In this document: one piece after another, positions 8,113-17,379 of the stretch | Layout of the letters: each line of letters begins with the position of its first letter | Position numbering within the stretch: the first letter of the stretch is position 1 | NCBI GenBank assembly: GCA_006969625.1 | Contig: CP030885.1 | Location: forward strand, 4,351,430 to 4,415,429 | Length of the DNA: 64,000 nucleotides | Direction: 5' to 3' | Origin: Rhodospirillaceae bacterium | GTDB lineage: Bacteria > Pseudomonadota > Alphaproteobacteria > Kiloniellales > DSM-21159 | Program-made: the position numbers and the translations under genes | Notes under the pieces: generated by a model | What the model was told of the DNA's origin: nothing | The model's input: the letters and a program-made list of their open reading frames with translations, nothing else | Database searches by the model: none

Positions 8113-9090
8113 ATGGGCAGCGAACGGGTCAAGGTCGGCAGGACGGTCACCGTGTTCGGCGGCTCCGGCTTCATCGGCCGCTACGTCGTCGCCCGGTTGG
8201 CCGACCGCGGCTGGACCATCCGCGTCGCTGTACGCAACCCGCGCCGCGCCAACTTCCTCCGCCCGCTCGGCAACGTCGGCCAGATCGTGCCGATCCGCAC
8301 GCGCCTGCAGGATGCCCAGGAAGTCGCGGCCGCCGTCGCCGGCGCCGATGCCGTGGTCAATCTGGTCGGCATCCTGGCCCCGTCCGGCAAGCAGACCTTC
8401 GCCTCGGTGCAGGCGGAAGGCCCCGGTCTGATCGCCAAGGCGGCGGCGGCCGAGGGCATCGAACGGATGGTGCAGGTCTCGGCCATCGGCGCCGACCCGG
8501 ACGCGTCGGCCGACTACGCGCGCACCAAGGGCCTGGGCGAGCGGGCGGTGCGCGCGGCGCTGCCGCAGGCCGTCATCCTGCGCCCCTCCATCGTCTTCGG
8601 GCCGGAGGACGGCTTCTTCAACCGCTTTGCGGCGATGGCGCGGCTGTCCCCGGCCCTGCCGCTGATCGGCGGCGGCCACACCCGCTTCCAGCCGGTCTAC
8701 GTCGGCGACGTCGCCGATGCGGCGGTCGCGGCGCTGGAAAGCGAGGCTGCGCGCGGCAAGACCTACGAGCTGGGCGGCCCGCATGTCTATAGCTTCAAAG
8801 AGCTGCTGGAGATCCTGCTCAAGACGATCCGGCGCAAGCGCCTGCTGGTGCCGGTCCCCTGGGCGCTGGCCTACGCGCAGGGCAGCGTCCTGCAGCTTCT
8901 GCCCGATCCGCCGCTGACGCGCGACCAGGTCAAGCTGCTGGAAAGCGACAACGTCGTCGCCGAGGGTACCCTGACCCTGGCCGACCTCGGCATCGACCAG
9001 CCGCACTCGGTCGAGGTGATCGTTCCAACCTACCTGGACCGCTACCGGCCGGGCGGCCGCTTCGTCCCGCAGGCGCCGGAGGCGCGATAG
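8113..9090 (+). CDS. NDUFA9-like NAD(P)-binding protein (atypical SDR)
   Basis: An atypical short-chain dehydrogenase of the complex I NDUFA9 type. The nucleotide-binding motif is GGSGFIG (16-22); later landmarks are VVNLVGIL, a degenerate active-site stretch SADYARTKGLGERAVR, and LRPSIVFGPEDGFFNRFA. In mitochondria NDUFA9 is an accessory, quinone-proximal complex I subunit that binds NADPH. Bacterial homologues are usually annotated as complex I NDUFA9 family proteins without proof of complex membership. The 325-residue length is normal. It is transcribed divergently from the RNase D gene. A metabolic epimerase role is less likely because the catalytic YxxxK is weak. Confidence 0.8.
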   Translation: MGSERVKVGRTVTVFGGSGFIGRYVVARLADRGWTIRVAVRNPRRANFLRPLGNVGQIVPIRTRLQDAQEVAAAVAGADAVVNLVGILAPSGKQTFASVQAEGPGLIAKAAAAEGIERMVQVSAIGADPDASADYARTKGLGERAVRAALPQAVILRPSIVFGPEDGFFNRFAAMARLSPALPLIGGGHTRFQPVYVGDVADAAVAALESEAARGKTYELGGPHVYSFKELLEILLKTIRRKRLLVPVPWALAYAQGSVLQLLPDPPLTRDQVKLLESDNVVAEGTLTLADLGIDQPHSVEVIVPTYLDRYRPGGRFVPQAPEAR

Positions 9091-9146
9091 ATCGGCGTCC
9101 TCCGCTCCCGCGTCGGCCGTCCGAGGTGACCGCGACGCCGGGCCGG

Positions 9147-9563
9147 TCAGGTGTGCGGCTCGGGCTCGGGGTGGGCGTCTCGGTCTGCGATCGCACGGAT
9201 CTCGACGATCGCTCCTTCACGCCTGAGCCCGGCGACCTCGACGGCCGTCCAGGCCGGATAGGGCTCGCTCAGGAATTCGAGACGAACGGCATCGAAGAGA
9301 TCGAAGTGATCGCGCAGTCCCACGTGATAGCTGGTCATCTCGACGATCGACCTGAAGGTGAGCCCTCCTTCTCGCAGGACCATTCCGATCTTCCCGAAGG
9401 CGTTTCGGATCTGCACCGCCGGATCGGCGGGCATTCCTCCCCCGCCGTCCCCGCCCGTGGCCCCGGTGAGGAACACATGGGAGCCGCCGACAATGCCGGG
9501 GGACATCTTCAGCTCTCGGGCGGCAGCGCGAAGTTCGGGTGGAACGAGTGCGTACTTGCTCAA
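9147..9563 (-). CDS. RidA/YjgF/YER057c-family protein
   Basis: Members hydrolyse reactive enamine/imine intermediates formed by PLP enzymes, protecting enzymes such as IlvE. The 138-residue sequence shows the family core (MSPGIVGGSHVFLTGATGG, then QIRNAFGKIGMVLREGG and the C-terminal PAWTAVEVAGL...VEIRAIA). It starts on a TTG; the choice rests on a perfect GGAGG seven bases upstream and no better ATG. It has a glycine insert and lacks the textbook RidA C-terminal signature, so it may belong to a Rid subgroup without deaminase activity. No operon partner is evident. Confidence 0.8.
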   Translation of the reverse strand: MSKYALVPPELRAAARELKMSPGIVGGSHVFLTGATGGDGGGGMPADPAVQIRNAFGKIGMVLREGGLTFRSIVEMTSYHVGLRDHFDLFDAVRLEFLSEPYPAWTAVEVAGLRREGAIVEIRAIADRDAHPEPEPHT

Positions 9564-9638
9564 ATCTGTACCTCCGAAGCGGGCGAAGACGGGATGCGTG
9601 ATCTCTGCTAACGCTGTTGTCCACGCCGGCGCCGGCCG

Positions 9639-10472
9639 CTAGAGCACGCCGCCGTAGGCCAGCGCCAGCAGCAGCCCGCCGAGCAGGATGCGGTAGACGA
9701 CGAAGGGCGCGAAGCTGGCGCGTCGCAGCCAGGCCATCATCGCGGCGATGGCGAGCAACGCGGCAGCGAAGGCCAGCATGGCGGCGAGCAGGGCGTCGCG
9801 CCCCAGGCTCATGTCGCCGCTTTCGTAGAGGTCGAGGCCGGCGAGCGACCCGGCGCCGAGGATCGCCGGGATCGCCAGCAGCAGCGAGAAGCGCGCCGCC
9901 TCGGCCCGCTCGAAACCGAGCATGCGCGCCGCCGTCATGGTGATGCCGGAGCGGCTGGTGCCGGGGACCAGGGCCAGCACCTGAGCCAGGCCGACCAGCA
10001 GCGCCTGGCCCCAGCCCATGTGCTCCAGGCGGTTGATCAGCATGCCGAAGCGGTCGGCCAGGCCGAGCAGAATGCCGAAGCACAGAGTCGTCCAGCCGAT
10101 CACGGTCACGTCGCGCAAGACCGCCAAGACCAGATCCTTGCCGAAAAAGCCGACCGGAACGACCGGGACGGAGGCGATCAGCACCAAACCGGCCAGCCGC
10201 GCGCCGGGGTCGCGCCGGCCGGCGATCAGGCGCAGCAACCCGACCAGCATCTGCCCGATGTCGCGCCAGAAATAGAGGCAGACGGCGAGCAGCGTGCCGA
10301 GGTGCACCGCGACGTCCAGGTCCAGCCGCTCGGCTTCGGAGGCCCGCGCGCCCGCGGCGCCGAGCGCGTCGAAGATCTCCCAGGTCAGCACCAAGTGGCC
10401 CGAAGAGGAGATCGGCAGGAACTCGGTGATGCCCTGGACCAGCGCCAGGATGGCGAGCAGCAGCAGGGGCAT
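9639..10472 (-). CDS. uppP: Undecaprenyl-diphosphatase UppP (BacA)
   Basis: Integral-membrane phosphatase that recycles undecaprenyl diphosphate to the monophosphate carrier for peptidoglycan and other envelope polymers. Both signature motifs are present: LVQGITEFLPISSSGHL at the N-terminus and PGTSRSGITM in the middle, with the catalytic Glu, Ser and Arg residues. Several hydrophobic helices span the 277 residues. The frame opens with a TTG at 10496, but the ATG eight codons later matches the family start. The 0.5-kb gap to the divergent gltD gene lies upstream. Confidence 0.95.
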   Translation of the reverse strand: MPLLLLAILALVQGITEFLPISSSGHLVLTWEIFDALGAAGARASEAERLDLDVAVHLGTLLAVCLYFWRDIGQMLVGLLRLIAGRRDPGARLAGLVLIASVPVVPVGFFGKDLVLAVLRDVTVIGWTTLCFGILLGLADRFGMLINRLEHMGWGQALLVGLAQVLALVPGTSRSGITMTAARMLGFERAEAARFSLLLAIPAILGAGSLAGLDLYESGDMSLGRDALLAAMLAFAAALLAIAAMMAWLRRASFAPFVVYRILLGGLLLALAYGGVL

Positions 10473-10976
10473 GGGGCGCACGGGCTCCAGGCGCAATCGT
10501 ACAAGACGGTGCCGCCGGCAGACGCGCGCCGCACGTCATGGCGGGTTTCGTTGGCTGCGCTGTTTAGCAACCGGCCGCGCGCCGGCGCAGCGGAAATTTG
10601 GTCGCAAAACGGACCAATCGACTGGACACCAGATCCGCCATACCCACTTTTGTCGGTCCGAGCGAGGCGCTGCGACGCAAAAAAGGTCAATGATTTTGAC
10701 CTATTTCGCCAGAACGCCCCTTTTCTCGGGCAGCGACTTGAGATATATACACACGGAGGACGCGTTCGCGCGTCCGGCAAGTTGCGCGAGGAAAGCCGGC
10801 GGCAGGGCGTCGGCACGGGGCGCGGGCCGCGGATCGCGGCCGGTCGATCAGAGTCGGCCGGGCGATCGTACGGGCCGCGCTTGTCGTCTGGATGGCTGGC
10901 GCACGCCGGCCTGCCGGTACGGCGCACCGGCCGCGAGACGCGACCAGGACGCAGTCAGGGGAGGAGAGGTCCGGCG
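10473..10976. promoter_or_regulatory. 0.5-kb regulatory gap between uppP and gltD
   Basis: No convincing gene. Three ordered structures are visible. Dyad 1: TTGGTC at 10598-10603 with GACCAA at 10612-10617 (8-base spacer). Dyad 2: AGGTCAA at 10684-10690 with TTGACCT at 10696-10702 (5-base spacer). Hairpin: GGACGCG-TTCG-CGCGTCC at 10758-10775, a seven-pair stem closed by a UUCG tetraloop. A TATATA at 10744-10749 is a possible -10, which would put the hairpin at the start of a roughly 220-base leader. Base composition is clearly more AT-rich at 10590-10750 than around it. These look like operators and a structured leader for gltD-gltB. A GGGGAGGAGAGG run just before 10977 is the gltD ribosome-binding site. 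Confidence 0.6.
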
Positions 10977-12437
10977 ATGCCGAACCGCATGCTGAAGTTC
11001 GTCAACACCGAACAGCGGACGCCGCCGAAGCGCGACGTGGAGACGCGGCGCGCCGACTTCGGCGAGATCTACGACGAGTTCGACCCGGCCGCCGCGGCCG
11101 AGCAGGCGGCCCGCTGCAGCCAGTGCGGCGTGCCCTTCTGCCAGGTGCACTGCCCGGTCCACAACAACATCCCCGACTGGCTGATGCTGACCGCCGAGGG
11201 GCGGCTGGAAGAGGCCTACGAGGTCAGCCAGGCGACCAACAACTTCCCGGAGATCTGCGGGCGCATCTGCCCGCAGGACCGCCTGTGCGAGGGCAACTGC
11301 GTCATCGAGCAGTCGGGCCACGGCACGGTGACCATCGGCGCGGTCGAGAAGTACATCACCGACACCGCCTGGGAAAAGGGCTGGGTCAAGCCGGTCAAGC
11401 CGCTGCGCGAGCGCGGCCAATCGGTCGGCATCGTCGGCGCCGGCCCGGCCGGCCTGGCGGCCGCCGAGCAGCTCCGCCGCAAGGGGTACCAAGTCACCGT
11501 CTACGACCGCTATGACCGGGTCGGCGGGCTGATGATCTACGGCATCCCGAATTTCAAGCTGGAGAAGGAGGTGGTGGCCCGCCGCGCCCGCCTGATCGAG
11601 GACGCGGGCGTGACCTTCCGACTGAACTTCGAGGTCGGCCGCGACGCCACCCTCGACGAGTTGCGCATCGAGCACGACGCGGTGCTGGTCGCCACCGGCG
11701 TCTACAAGGCGCGCGACCTGCAGGCGCCTGGCTCCGGGCTGGCCAACATCCAACCGGCCATGGCCTATCTGACTGCCTCCAACCGCGACGGCCTGGGCGA
11801 CACGGTACCGGAGTTCGACGACGGCACCCTGCACGCCAAGGACAAGCGGGTGGTCGTGATCGGCGGCGGCGACACCGCGATGGACTGCGTGCGCACCGCC
11901 GTGCGCCAGGGCGCCAGGTCGGTCAAGTGCCTCTACCGCCGCAACCGGACCAACATGCCCGGCTCGCAGCGCGAGGTCGCCAATGCCGAGGAGGAGGGCG
12001 TCGAGTTCGTCTGGCTGTCGGCGCCGGAGGCCTTCCTGGGCGACGAGGCGGTCAGCGGCGTGCGCGCCAGCCGCGTCCACCTGGGCGTGGCCGACGCCAC
12101 TGGCCGCCAAGTGCCGCAGATCCTGCCCGACAGCGCCTACACGGTGGAGGCCGACCTGGTGATCAAGGCGCTCGGCTTCGATCCCGAGGACCTGCCGACG
12201 CTGTTCCGGGCCAAGGGGCTGGAGACCACGCGCTGGGGCACGCTGAAGGTCAGCTACCGCACCATGATGACCGCGCTGGACGGCGTCTTCGCCGCCGGCG
12301 ACATCGTGCGCGGCGCCAGCCTGGTGGTATGGGCGATCCGCGACGGCCGCGACGCCGCCGCACAGATCGACGCCTACCTGCAGGCCAAGGCCGCCGGCAC
12401 CGCCGAGGGCGCCGCCCCGGCGGTGGCGGCCGAGTAG
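10977..12437 (+). CDS. gltD: Glutamate synthase (NADPH) small (beta) subunit
   Basis: Feeds electrons from NADPH through FAD and iron-sulfur centres to GltB for reductive glutamate synthesis. Cysteines for the 4Fe-4S sites are near the N-terminus (CSQCGVPFCQVHCPVHNN, then CGRICPQDRLCEGNC). The FAD fold is GIVGAGPAGLAAAE and the NADPH fold is VVVIGGGDTAMDC. The 486-residue length is normal. The frame is open well upstream, but the ATG giving MPNRMLKFVNTEQR has a strong GGAGGAGAGG ribosome site and the family N-terminus. Here gltD precedes gltB, with a small membrane-protein gene between them. Confidence 0.96.
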   Translation: MPNRMLKFVNTEQRTPPKRDVETRRADFGEIYDEFDPAAAAEQAARCSQCGVPFCQVHCPVHNNIPDWLMLTAEGRLEEAYEVSQATNNFPEICGRICPQDRLCEGNCVIEQSGHGTVTIGAVEKYITDTAWEKGWVKPVKPLRERGQSVGIVGAGPAGLAAAEQLRRKGYQVTVYDRYDRVGGLMIYGIPNFKLEKEVVARRARLIEDAGVTFRLNFEVGRDATLDELRIEHDAVLVATGVYKARDLQAPGSGLANIQPAMAYLTASNRDGLGDTVPEFDDGTLHAKDKRVVVIGGGDTAMDCVRTAVRQGARSVKCLYRRNRTNMPGSQREVANAEEEGVEFVWLSAPEAFLGDEAVSGVRASRVHLGVADATGRQVPQILPDSAYTVEADLVIKALGFDPEDLPTLFRAKGLETTRWGTLKVSYRTMMTALDGVFAAGDIVRGASLVVWAIRDGRDAAAQIDAYLQAKAAGTAEGAAPAVAAE

Positions 12438-12445
12438 CGCGGGCG

Positions 12446-12802
12446 ATGACGAACGTCGGTTGGAAAGGCGCGCGCCGGCAGACGCCTGCGCCGGACCGGC
12501 GCACGCGGATCGCGAAGTTCGCCCTGGTCTACGGGTTCTTGGCAAACGCCTTCGTGACCCTTGGCGTCATGGGCTTCTGGGGCGAAAAACCCGGCAAGAG
12601 CGGCGTCTACGAACGTACGCCCTACGAGCTGCTCGGAATGTGCGGCCTTGTAGTCGCCCTGACCGCCCTTACGGTCTGGGCCCTCTATTACGGCCGCTTC
12701 GAGCCGCAGACCCGGCAGGGCGGCATCGCCTTTTGCCTGTTGCCCGGGATCTTTGTGGTCCTGTGGGCTTGGCGCTTTCTCGACACCCTCGGCTGGCTAT
12801 AG
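12446..12802 (+). CDS. Small membrane protein of unknown function between gltD and gltB
   Basis: A 118-residue protein with three predicted membrane helices (about 26-46 FALVYGFLANAFVTLGVMGFW, 61-81 LLGMCGLVVALTALTVWALYY and 92-112 IAFCLLPGIFVVLWAWRFL) after a basic N-terminus. The ATG at 12446 is nine bases after the gltD stop. The end is 31 bases before gltB, so it should be co-transcribed with both glutamate-synthase genes. No catalytic motif was recognised. Its position suggests a link to glutamate synthesis or ammonium sensing, but that is inference from location only. Confidence 0.72.
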   Translation: MTNVGWKGARRQTPAPDRRTRIAKFALVYGFLANAFVTLGVMGFWGEKPGKSGVYERTPYELLGMCGLVVALTALTVWALYYGRFEPQTRQGGIAFCLLPGIFVVLWAWRFLDTLGWL

Positions 12803-12833
12803 GCCGGTCGCCACGTTACCGGAGCAGATTCGA

Positions 12834-15800
12834 ATGCCCCTCGACACCCGCTTTCCTGCCCAGACCCCCGAGGCCGCCGAGCTGGCCGCGACCGGGATGT
12901 ACGACCCGGCCGACGAGCACGACGCCTGCGGCGTCGGTCTGGTCGCCTCGCTGGACGGCACGCCGCGCCGCGCCGTGGTCGAGAAGGCGATCGAGGCGCT
13001 GAAGGCGGTCTGGCACCGCGGCGCAGTCGACGCCGACGGCAAGACCGGCGACGGCGCCGGCATCCATGTGCAGATCCCGCAGGCCTTCTTCCGCGAGCAC
13101 ATCGAGCGCACCGGCCACCAGCCCTTCGACGGGCAGATCGGCGTCGGCATGGTGTTCCTGCCGCGCACCGACTACGCCGCGCAGGAGCGCTGCCGCGTGC
13201 TGGTCGAGCGCGAGATCCTGCACTTCGGCTATTCGATCTACGGCTGGCGCCAGGTGCCGGTCGACACCAGCGTGATCGGCGAGAAGGCGAACGCCACGCG
13301 GCCCGAAATCGAGCAGATCATGATCGCGAACAGCAAGGGCAACGACGCCCAGCGGTTCGAGATCGACCTCTACATCATCCGCCGGCGCATCGAGAAGGCG
13401 GCCGAGGCGGAGTCCATCAAGGATTTCTACATCTGCTCGCTGTCCGGCCGCTCGATCATCTACAAGGGCATGTTCCTGGCCGAGCAGCTCTCGGTCTTCT
13501 ACCCCGACCTGCAGGACGAGCGCTTCGAGTCGAACTTCGCCGTCTTCCACCAGCGCTATTCGACCAACACCTTCCCGACTTGGCGCCTGGCCCAGCCCTT
13601 CCGCGTCATCGCCCACAACGGCGAGATCAACACCATGAAGGGCAACGTGAACTGGACCAAGGCGCACGAGTGCCGCATGGCCAGCGACGCCTTCGGCGGC
13701 CACATCGAGGACCTCAAGCCGATCGTCCAGGCCGGCAGCTCCGATTCGGCGGCGCTGGACGCGGTGATCGAGCTGATGGTACGCGGCGACCGCGACCTGC
13801 CGATGGTCAAGACCATGCTGATCCCCGAGGCCTGGAACGCGGACAGCCCGATGCCGCAGGCCTGGAAGGACCTCTACAGCTACTGCAACTCGGTGATGGA
13901 GCCCTGGGACGGTCCGGCCGCGATCTGCGGCTACGGCGGCCGCTGGGCGCTCGCCGGCATGGACCGCAACGGCCTGCGCCCAATGCGCTACACCATCACC
14001 GACGACGGCCTGCTGTTCGCCGGCTCGGAAACCGGCATGGTCAAGCTGGACGAGGCGCACATCGTCGAGAAGGGGCGCCTCGGGCCGGGCGAGATGCTGG
14101 CCGTCGACCTGAAGGAGGGCCGGCTCTACCACGACACCGAGCTGAAGGACATGCTGGCCGGACGCCGCAAGTGGGGCACCTGGGTCAGCGGCATCGTCGA
14201 GGCCGACAAGGCCCTCGAGGTCGGCGCCGAGCCGGTCCGCCTCGACAGGGCCGAGCTGCGCCGGCGCCAGTACGGCTACGGTCTGTCGCTCGAAGACCTG
14301 GAGCTGATCCTCCACCCGATGGTCGACACCGGCAAGGAAGCCGTCGGCTCGATGGGCGACGACACGCCGCTGGCGGTGCTGTCCGACCGCTACCGCGGCC
14401 TGCACCACTTCTTCCGCCAGAACTTCAGCCAGGTCACCAATCCGCCGATCGACTCCTTGCGCGAGCGTCGGGTGATGACGCTGAAGACCCGGCTCGGCAA
14501 CCTCGGCAACATCCTCGAGGAGAAGGCCGAGCAGTGCTCGATCATCCAACTCGCCTCGCCGGTGCTGACCAACGCGCGCTTCGAGGCGCTGCGTGCCCAC
14601 CTGGGCGAGAACGCGGTCGAGATCGCCTGCACCTTCGACGCCAGCGGCGGCGAGGCGGCGCTGCGCGACGCGCTGCTGCGCATCCGCCGGCAGGCCGAGG
14701 ACGCGGTGCGCGGCGGCGCCGCCCACCTGATCCTGTCGGACGAGGCCGTCGGGCCGGAGGCCGCGCCGATTCCCATGATCCTCGCCACCGGCGCCGTGCA
14801 CACGCATTTGATGCGCGAGGGCCTGCGCACCTTCACCTCGATCAACGTGCGCGCCGGCGAGTGCCTGGACGTGCACTACTTCGCGGTGCTGATCGGCGTC
14901 GGCGCGACCACGGTGAACGCCTACCTGGCGCAGGAGTCGCTGGCCGACCGCCATGCCCGCGGCCTGTTCGGCGACATGCGCCTGGACGAGGCGGTGGCCC
15001 GCTACGTGCAGGCGGTCGACGACGGCCTGCTGAAGGTGATGTCCAAGATGGGCATCTCGGTCATCTCCTCCTACCGCGGCGGCTACAACTTCGAGGCCGT
15101 CGGCCTGTCGCGCACCCTGGTGGACGAGTTCTTCCCCGGCATGCCCAGCCGCCTGTCCGGCATCGGCCTGGCCGGTATCCAGCAGAAGGTGCTGGAGCTG
15201 CACGCCAAGGCTTGGGACGAGGACGTCATCGCCCTGCCGATCGGCGGCTTCTACCGCTATCGCCGCGGCGGCGAGCAGCACGCCTGGGAGGCGGGGCTGA
15301 TCCACACGCTGCAGGCGGCCGTCGCCAACGACAGCTACTCGACCTACAAGAAATTCTCCGAGGGCAACGCCAAGCTGCCGCCCTCCAGCTTGCGCGACCT
15401 GCTGGACTTCAAGGCCGACGCCGGCCAGGCGGTCTCCGTCGACGAGGTCGAGTCGATCACCGCCATCCGCAAGCGCTTCGTCACCCCGGGCATGTCGCTG
15501 GGCGCCCTCTCGCCGGAGGCGCACGGCACGCTGAACATCGCCATGAACCGCATCGGGGCCAAGTCGGACAGCGGCGAGGGCGGCGAGGACTCCGCCCGCT
15601 TCACGCCGCACCCCAACGGCGACAACGAGAACTCGGCGATCAAGCAGGTCGCCTCGGGCCGCTTCGGTGTGACGGCCGAGTATCTGAACCAGTGCCGCGA
15701 GATCGAGATCAAGGTGGCGCAGGGCGCCAAGCCCGGCGAGGGCGGCCAGCTCCCCGCCTTCAAGGTGACCGAGATGATCGCCAGGTTCCGGCACTCGACG

Positions 15801-17357
15801 CCGGGCGTCATGCTGATCAGCCCGCCGCCGCACCACGACATCTATTCGATCGAGGACCTGGCGCAGCTCATCTACGACCTCAAGCAGATCAACCCGGACG
15901 CCAAGGTCTGCGTCAAGCTGGTGGCGCGCTCGGGCATCGGCACAATCGCCGCCGGCGTCGCCAAGGCCAACGCCGACGTGATCCTGATCTCCGGCCACAC
16001 CGGCGGCACCGGCGCCAGCCCGCAGACCTCGATCAAGTACGCCGGCGTGCCCTGGGAGATGGGCCTGACCGAGGTGCACCAGGTGCTCACCCTCAACCGC
16101 CTGCGTCACCGCGTCACCCTGCGCACCGACGGCGGCATCAAGACCGGCCGCGACGTGGTGATCGCCGCCATCCTGGGCGCCGAGGAGTACGGCGTCGGCA
16201 CCGCCAGCCTGGTCGCCATGGGCTGCATCATGGTGCGCCAATGCCACTCCAACACCTGCCCGGTCGGGGTCTGCACCCAGGACGACAGCCTGCGCCAGAA
16301 GTTCACCGGCACGCCGGAGAAGGTGGTCAACCTCTTCTCCTTCATCGCCGAGGAGGTGCGCGAGATCCTGGCCGAGCTGGGCGTGCGTTCGCTGAACGAG
16401 GTCATCGGGCGCACCGACCTGCTGGTGCAGGTCAGCCGCGGCGCGCCGCACCTGGACGACCTCGACCTCAACCCGCTGCTGGCGCGCGCCGACAGCGGCG
16501 GCCTGCCGGTGCGCTGCACCCTGGAGGGGCGCAACGAGGTGCCCGAGACGCTGGACGCCCAGATGATCGAGGACGCCCGGCCGCTGTTCGACGACGGCGA
16601 GAAGATGCAGCTGCAGTACGCCATCCGGAACACCCAGCGGGCGATCGGCACCAAGCTGTCGAGCTACATCGTGCGCAAGTTCGGCATGACCGGCCTCAAG
16701 CCCGGCCACATCACCGTGCGGCTGCGCGGCTCGGCCGGCCAGTCGCTCGGCGCCTGGGCGGTGCAGGGGCTCAAGCTGGAGCTGTTCGGCGACGCCAACG
16801 ACTACGTCGGCAAGGGCCTGTCGGGCGGCACCGTCGTGGTGCGGCCGATGACCAAGTCACCGCTGGCGACCAACCGGAACACCATCATCGGCAACACGGT
16901 TCTGTACGGCGCCACCGGCGGCAAGCTGTTCGCCGCCGGCCAGGCGGGCGAGCGCTTCTGCGTGCGCAACTCCGGCGCCGTCGCCGTGGTCGAAGGCTGC
17001 GGCTCGAACGGCTGCGAGTACATGACCGGCGGCACCGCCGTGCTGCTCGGGCCGGTCGGCTTCAACTTCGCTGCCGGCATGACCGGCGGCATGGCCTTCG
17101 TCTACGACCCCGACGAGGTCTTCGCGCGGCAGGTCAACCGCGAATCCGTGGTCGTCCAGCGGGTCGAGACCGAGCACTACGAGGGCCTGCTGCGCGACCT
17201 GATCGGCGAGCACGTGCGCGAGACCCAGTCCCGCTTCGCCGAGCGCCTGCTGATCGACTGGTCGCTCGAGCGCGACAAGTTCTGGCAGATCGTGCCCAAG
17301 GAGATGGTCGACCGCCTGGAACACCCGATCACCAGCAGCGCGCGGCAAAGGGCGTAG
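12834..17357 (+). CDS. gltB: Glutamate synthase (NADPH) large (alpha) subunit
   Basis: Transfers the amide nitrogen of glutamine to 2-oxoglutarate. The 1507-residue protein has an N-terminal Ntn glutaminase domain whose nucleophile is Cys32 in DEHDACGVGL, so a short propeptide should be removed. The central and FMN-binding synthase domains follow (about 480-1200: GLSLEDLELIL..., SGEGGEDSARF, the FeS cysteines in MVRQCHSNTCPVGVCTQD). The C-terminal GXGXG beta-helix is also present (SGGTVVVRP, GATGGKLFAAGQAG, GGTAVLLG). The ATG giving MPLDTRF was chosen over the open upstream frame. It works with GltD about 400 bases upstream. Confidence 0.97.
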   Translation: MPLDTRFPAQTPEAAELAATGMYDPADEHDACGVGLVASLDGTPRRAVVEKAIEALKAVWHRGAVDADGKTGDGAGIHVQIPQAFFREHIERTGHQPFDGQIGVGMVFLPRTDYAAQERCRVLVEREILHFGYSIYGWRQVPVDTSVIGEKANATRPEIEQIMIANSKGNDAQRFEIDLYIIRRRIEKAAEAESIKDFYICSLSGRSIIYKGMFLAEQLSVFYPDLQDERFESNFAVFHQRYSTNTFPTWRLAQPFRVIAHNGEINTMKGNVNWTKAHECRMASDAFGGHIEDLKPIVQAGSSDSAALDAVIELMVRGDRDLPMVKTMLIPEAWNADSPMPQAWKDLYSYCNSVMEPWDGPAAICGYGGRWALAGMDRNGLRPMRYTITDDGLLFAGSETGMVKLDEAHIVEKGRLGPGEMLAVDLKEGRLYHDTELKDMLAGRRKWGTWVSGIVEADKALEVGAEPVRLDRAELRRRQYGYGLSLEDLELILHPMVDTGKEAVGSMGDDTPLAVLSDRYRGLHHFFRQNFSQVTNPPIDSLRERRVMTLKTRLGNLGNILEEKAEQCSIIQLASPVLTNARFEALRAHLGENAVEIACTFDASGGEAALRDALLRIRRQAEDAVRGGAAHLILSDEAVGPEAAPIPMILATGAVHTHLMREGLRTFTSINVRAGECLDVHYFAVLIGVGATTVNAYLAQESLADRHARGLFGDMRLDEAVARYVQAVDDGLLKVMSKMGISVISSYRGGYNFEAVGLSRTLVDEFFPGMPSRLSGIGLAGIQQKVLELHAKAWDEDVIALPIGGFYRYRRGGEQHAWEAGLIHTLQAAVANDSYSTYKKFSEGNAKLPPSSLRDLLDFKADAGQAVSVDEVESITAIRKRFVTPGMSLGALSPEAHGTLNIAMNRIGAKSDSGEGGEDSARFTPHPNGDNENSAIKQVASGRFGVTAEYLNQCREIEIKVAQGAKPGEGGQLPAFKVTEMIARFRHSTPGVMLISPPPHHDIYSIEDLAQLIYDLKQINPDAKVCVKLVARSGIGTIAAGVAKANADVILISGHTGGTGASPQTSIKYAGVPWEMGLTEVHQVLTLNRLRHRVTLRTDGGIKTGRDVVIAAILGAEEYGVGTASLVAMGCIMVRQCHSNTCPVGVCTQDDSLRQKFTGTPEKVVNLFSFIAEEVREILAELGVRSLNEVIGRTDLLVQVSRGAPHLDDLDLNPLLARADSGGLPVRCTLEGRNEVPETLDAQMIEDARPLFDDGEKMQLQYAIRNTQRAIGTKLSSYIVRKFGMTGLKPGHITVRLRGSAGQSLGAWAVQGLKLELFGDANDYVGKGLSGGTVVVRPMTKSPLATNRNTIIGNTVLYGATGGKLFAAGQAGERFCVRNSGAVAVVEGCGSNGCEYMTGGTAVLLGPVGFNFAAGMTGGMAFVYDPDEVFARQVNRESVVVQRVETEHYEGLLRDLIGEHVRETQSRFAERLLIDWSLERDKFWQIVPKEMVDRLEHPITSSARQRA

Positions 17358-17379
17358 CGGGTCTCACGCGCGCTAAGGG

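Noticed and set aside
12816..16709. A 1297-residue open frame antisense to gltB
   Set aside because: The composition (His/Ala/Asp/Arg-rich) is typical of shadow frames in high-GC DNA, and the plus strand encodes a complete GltB with all motifs.
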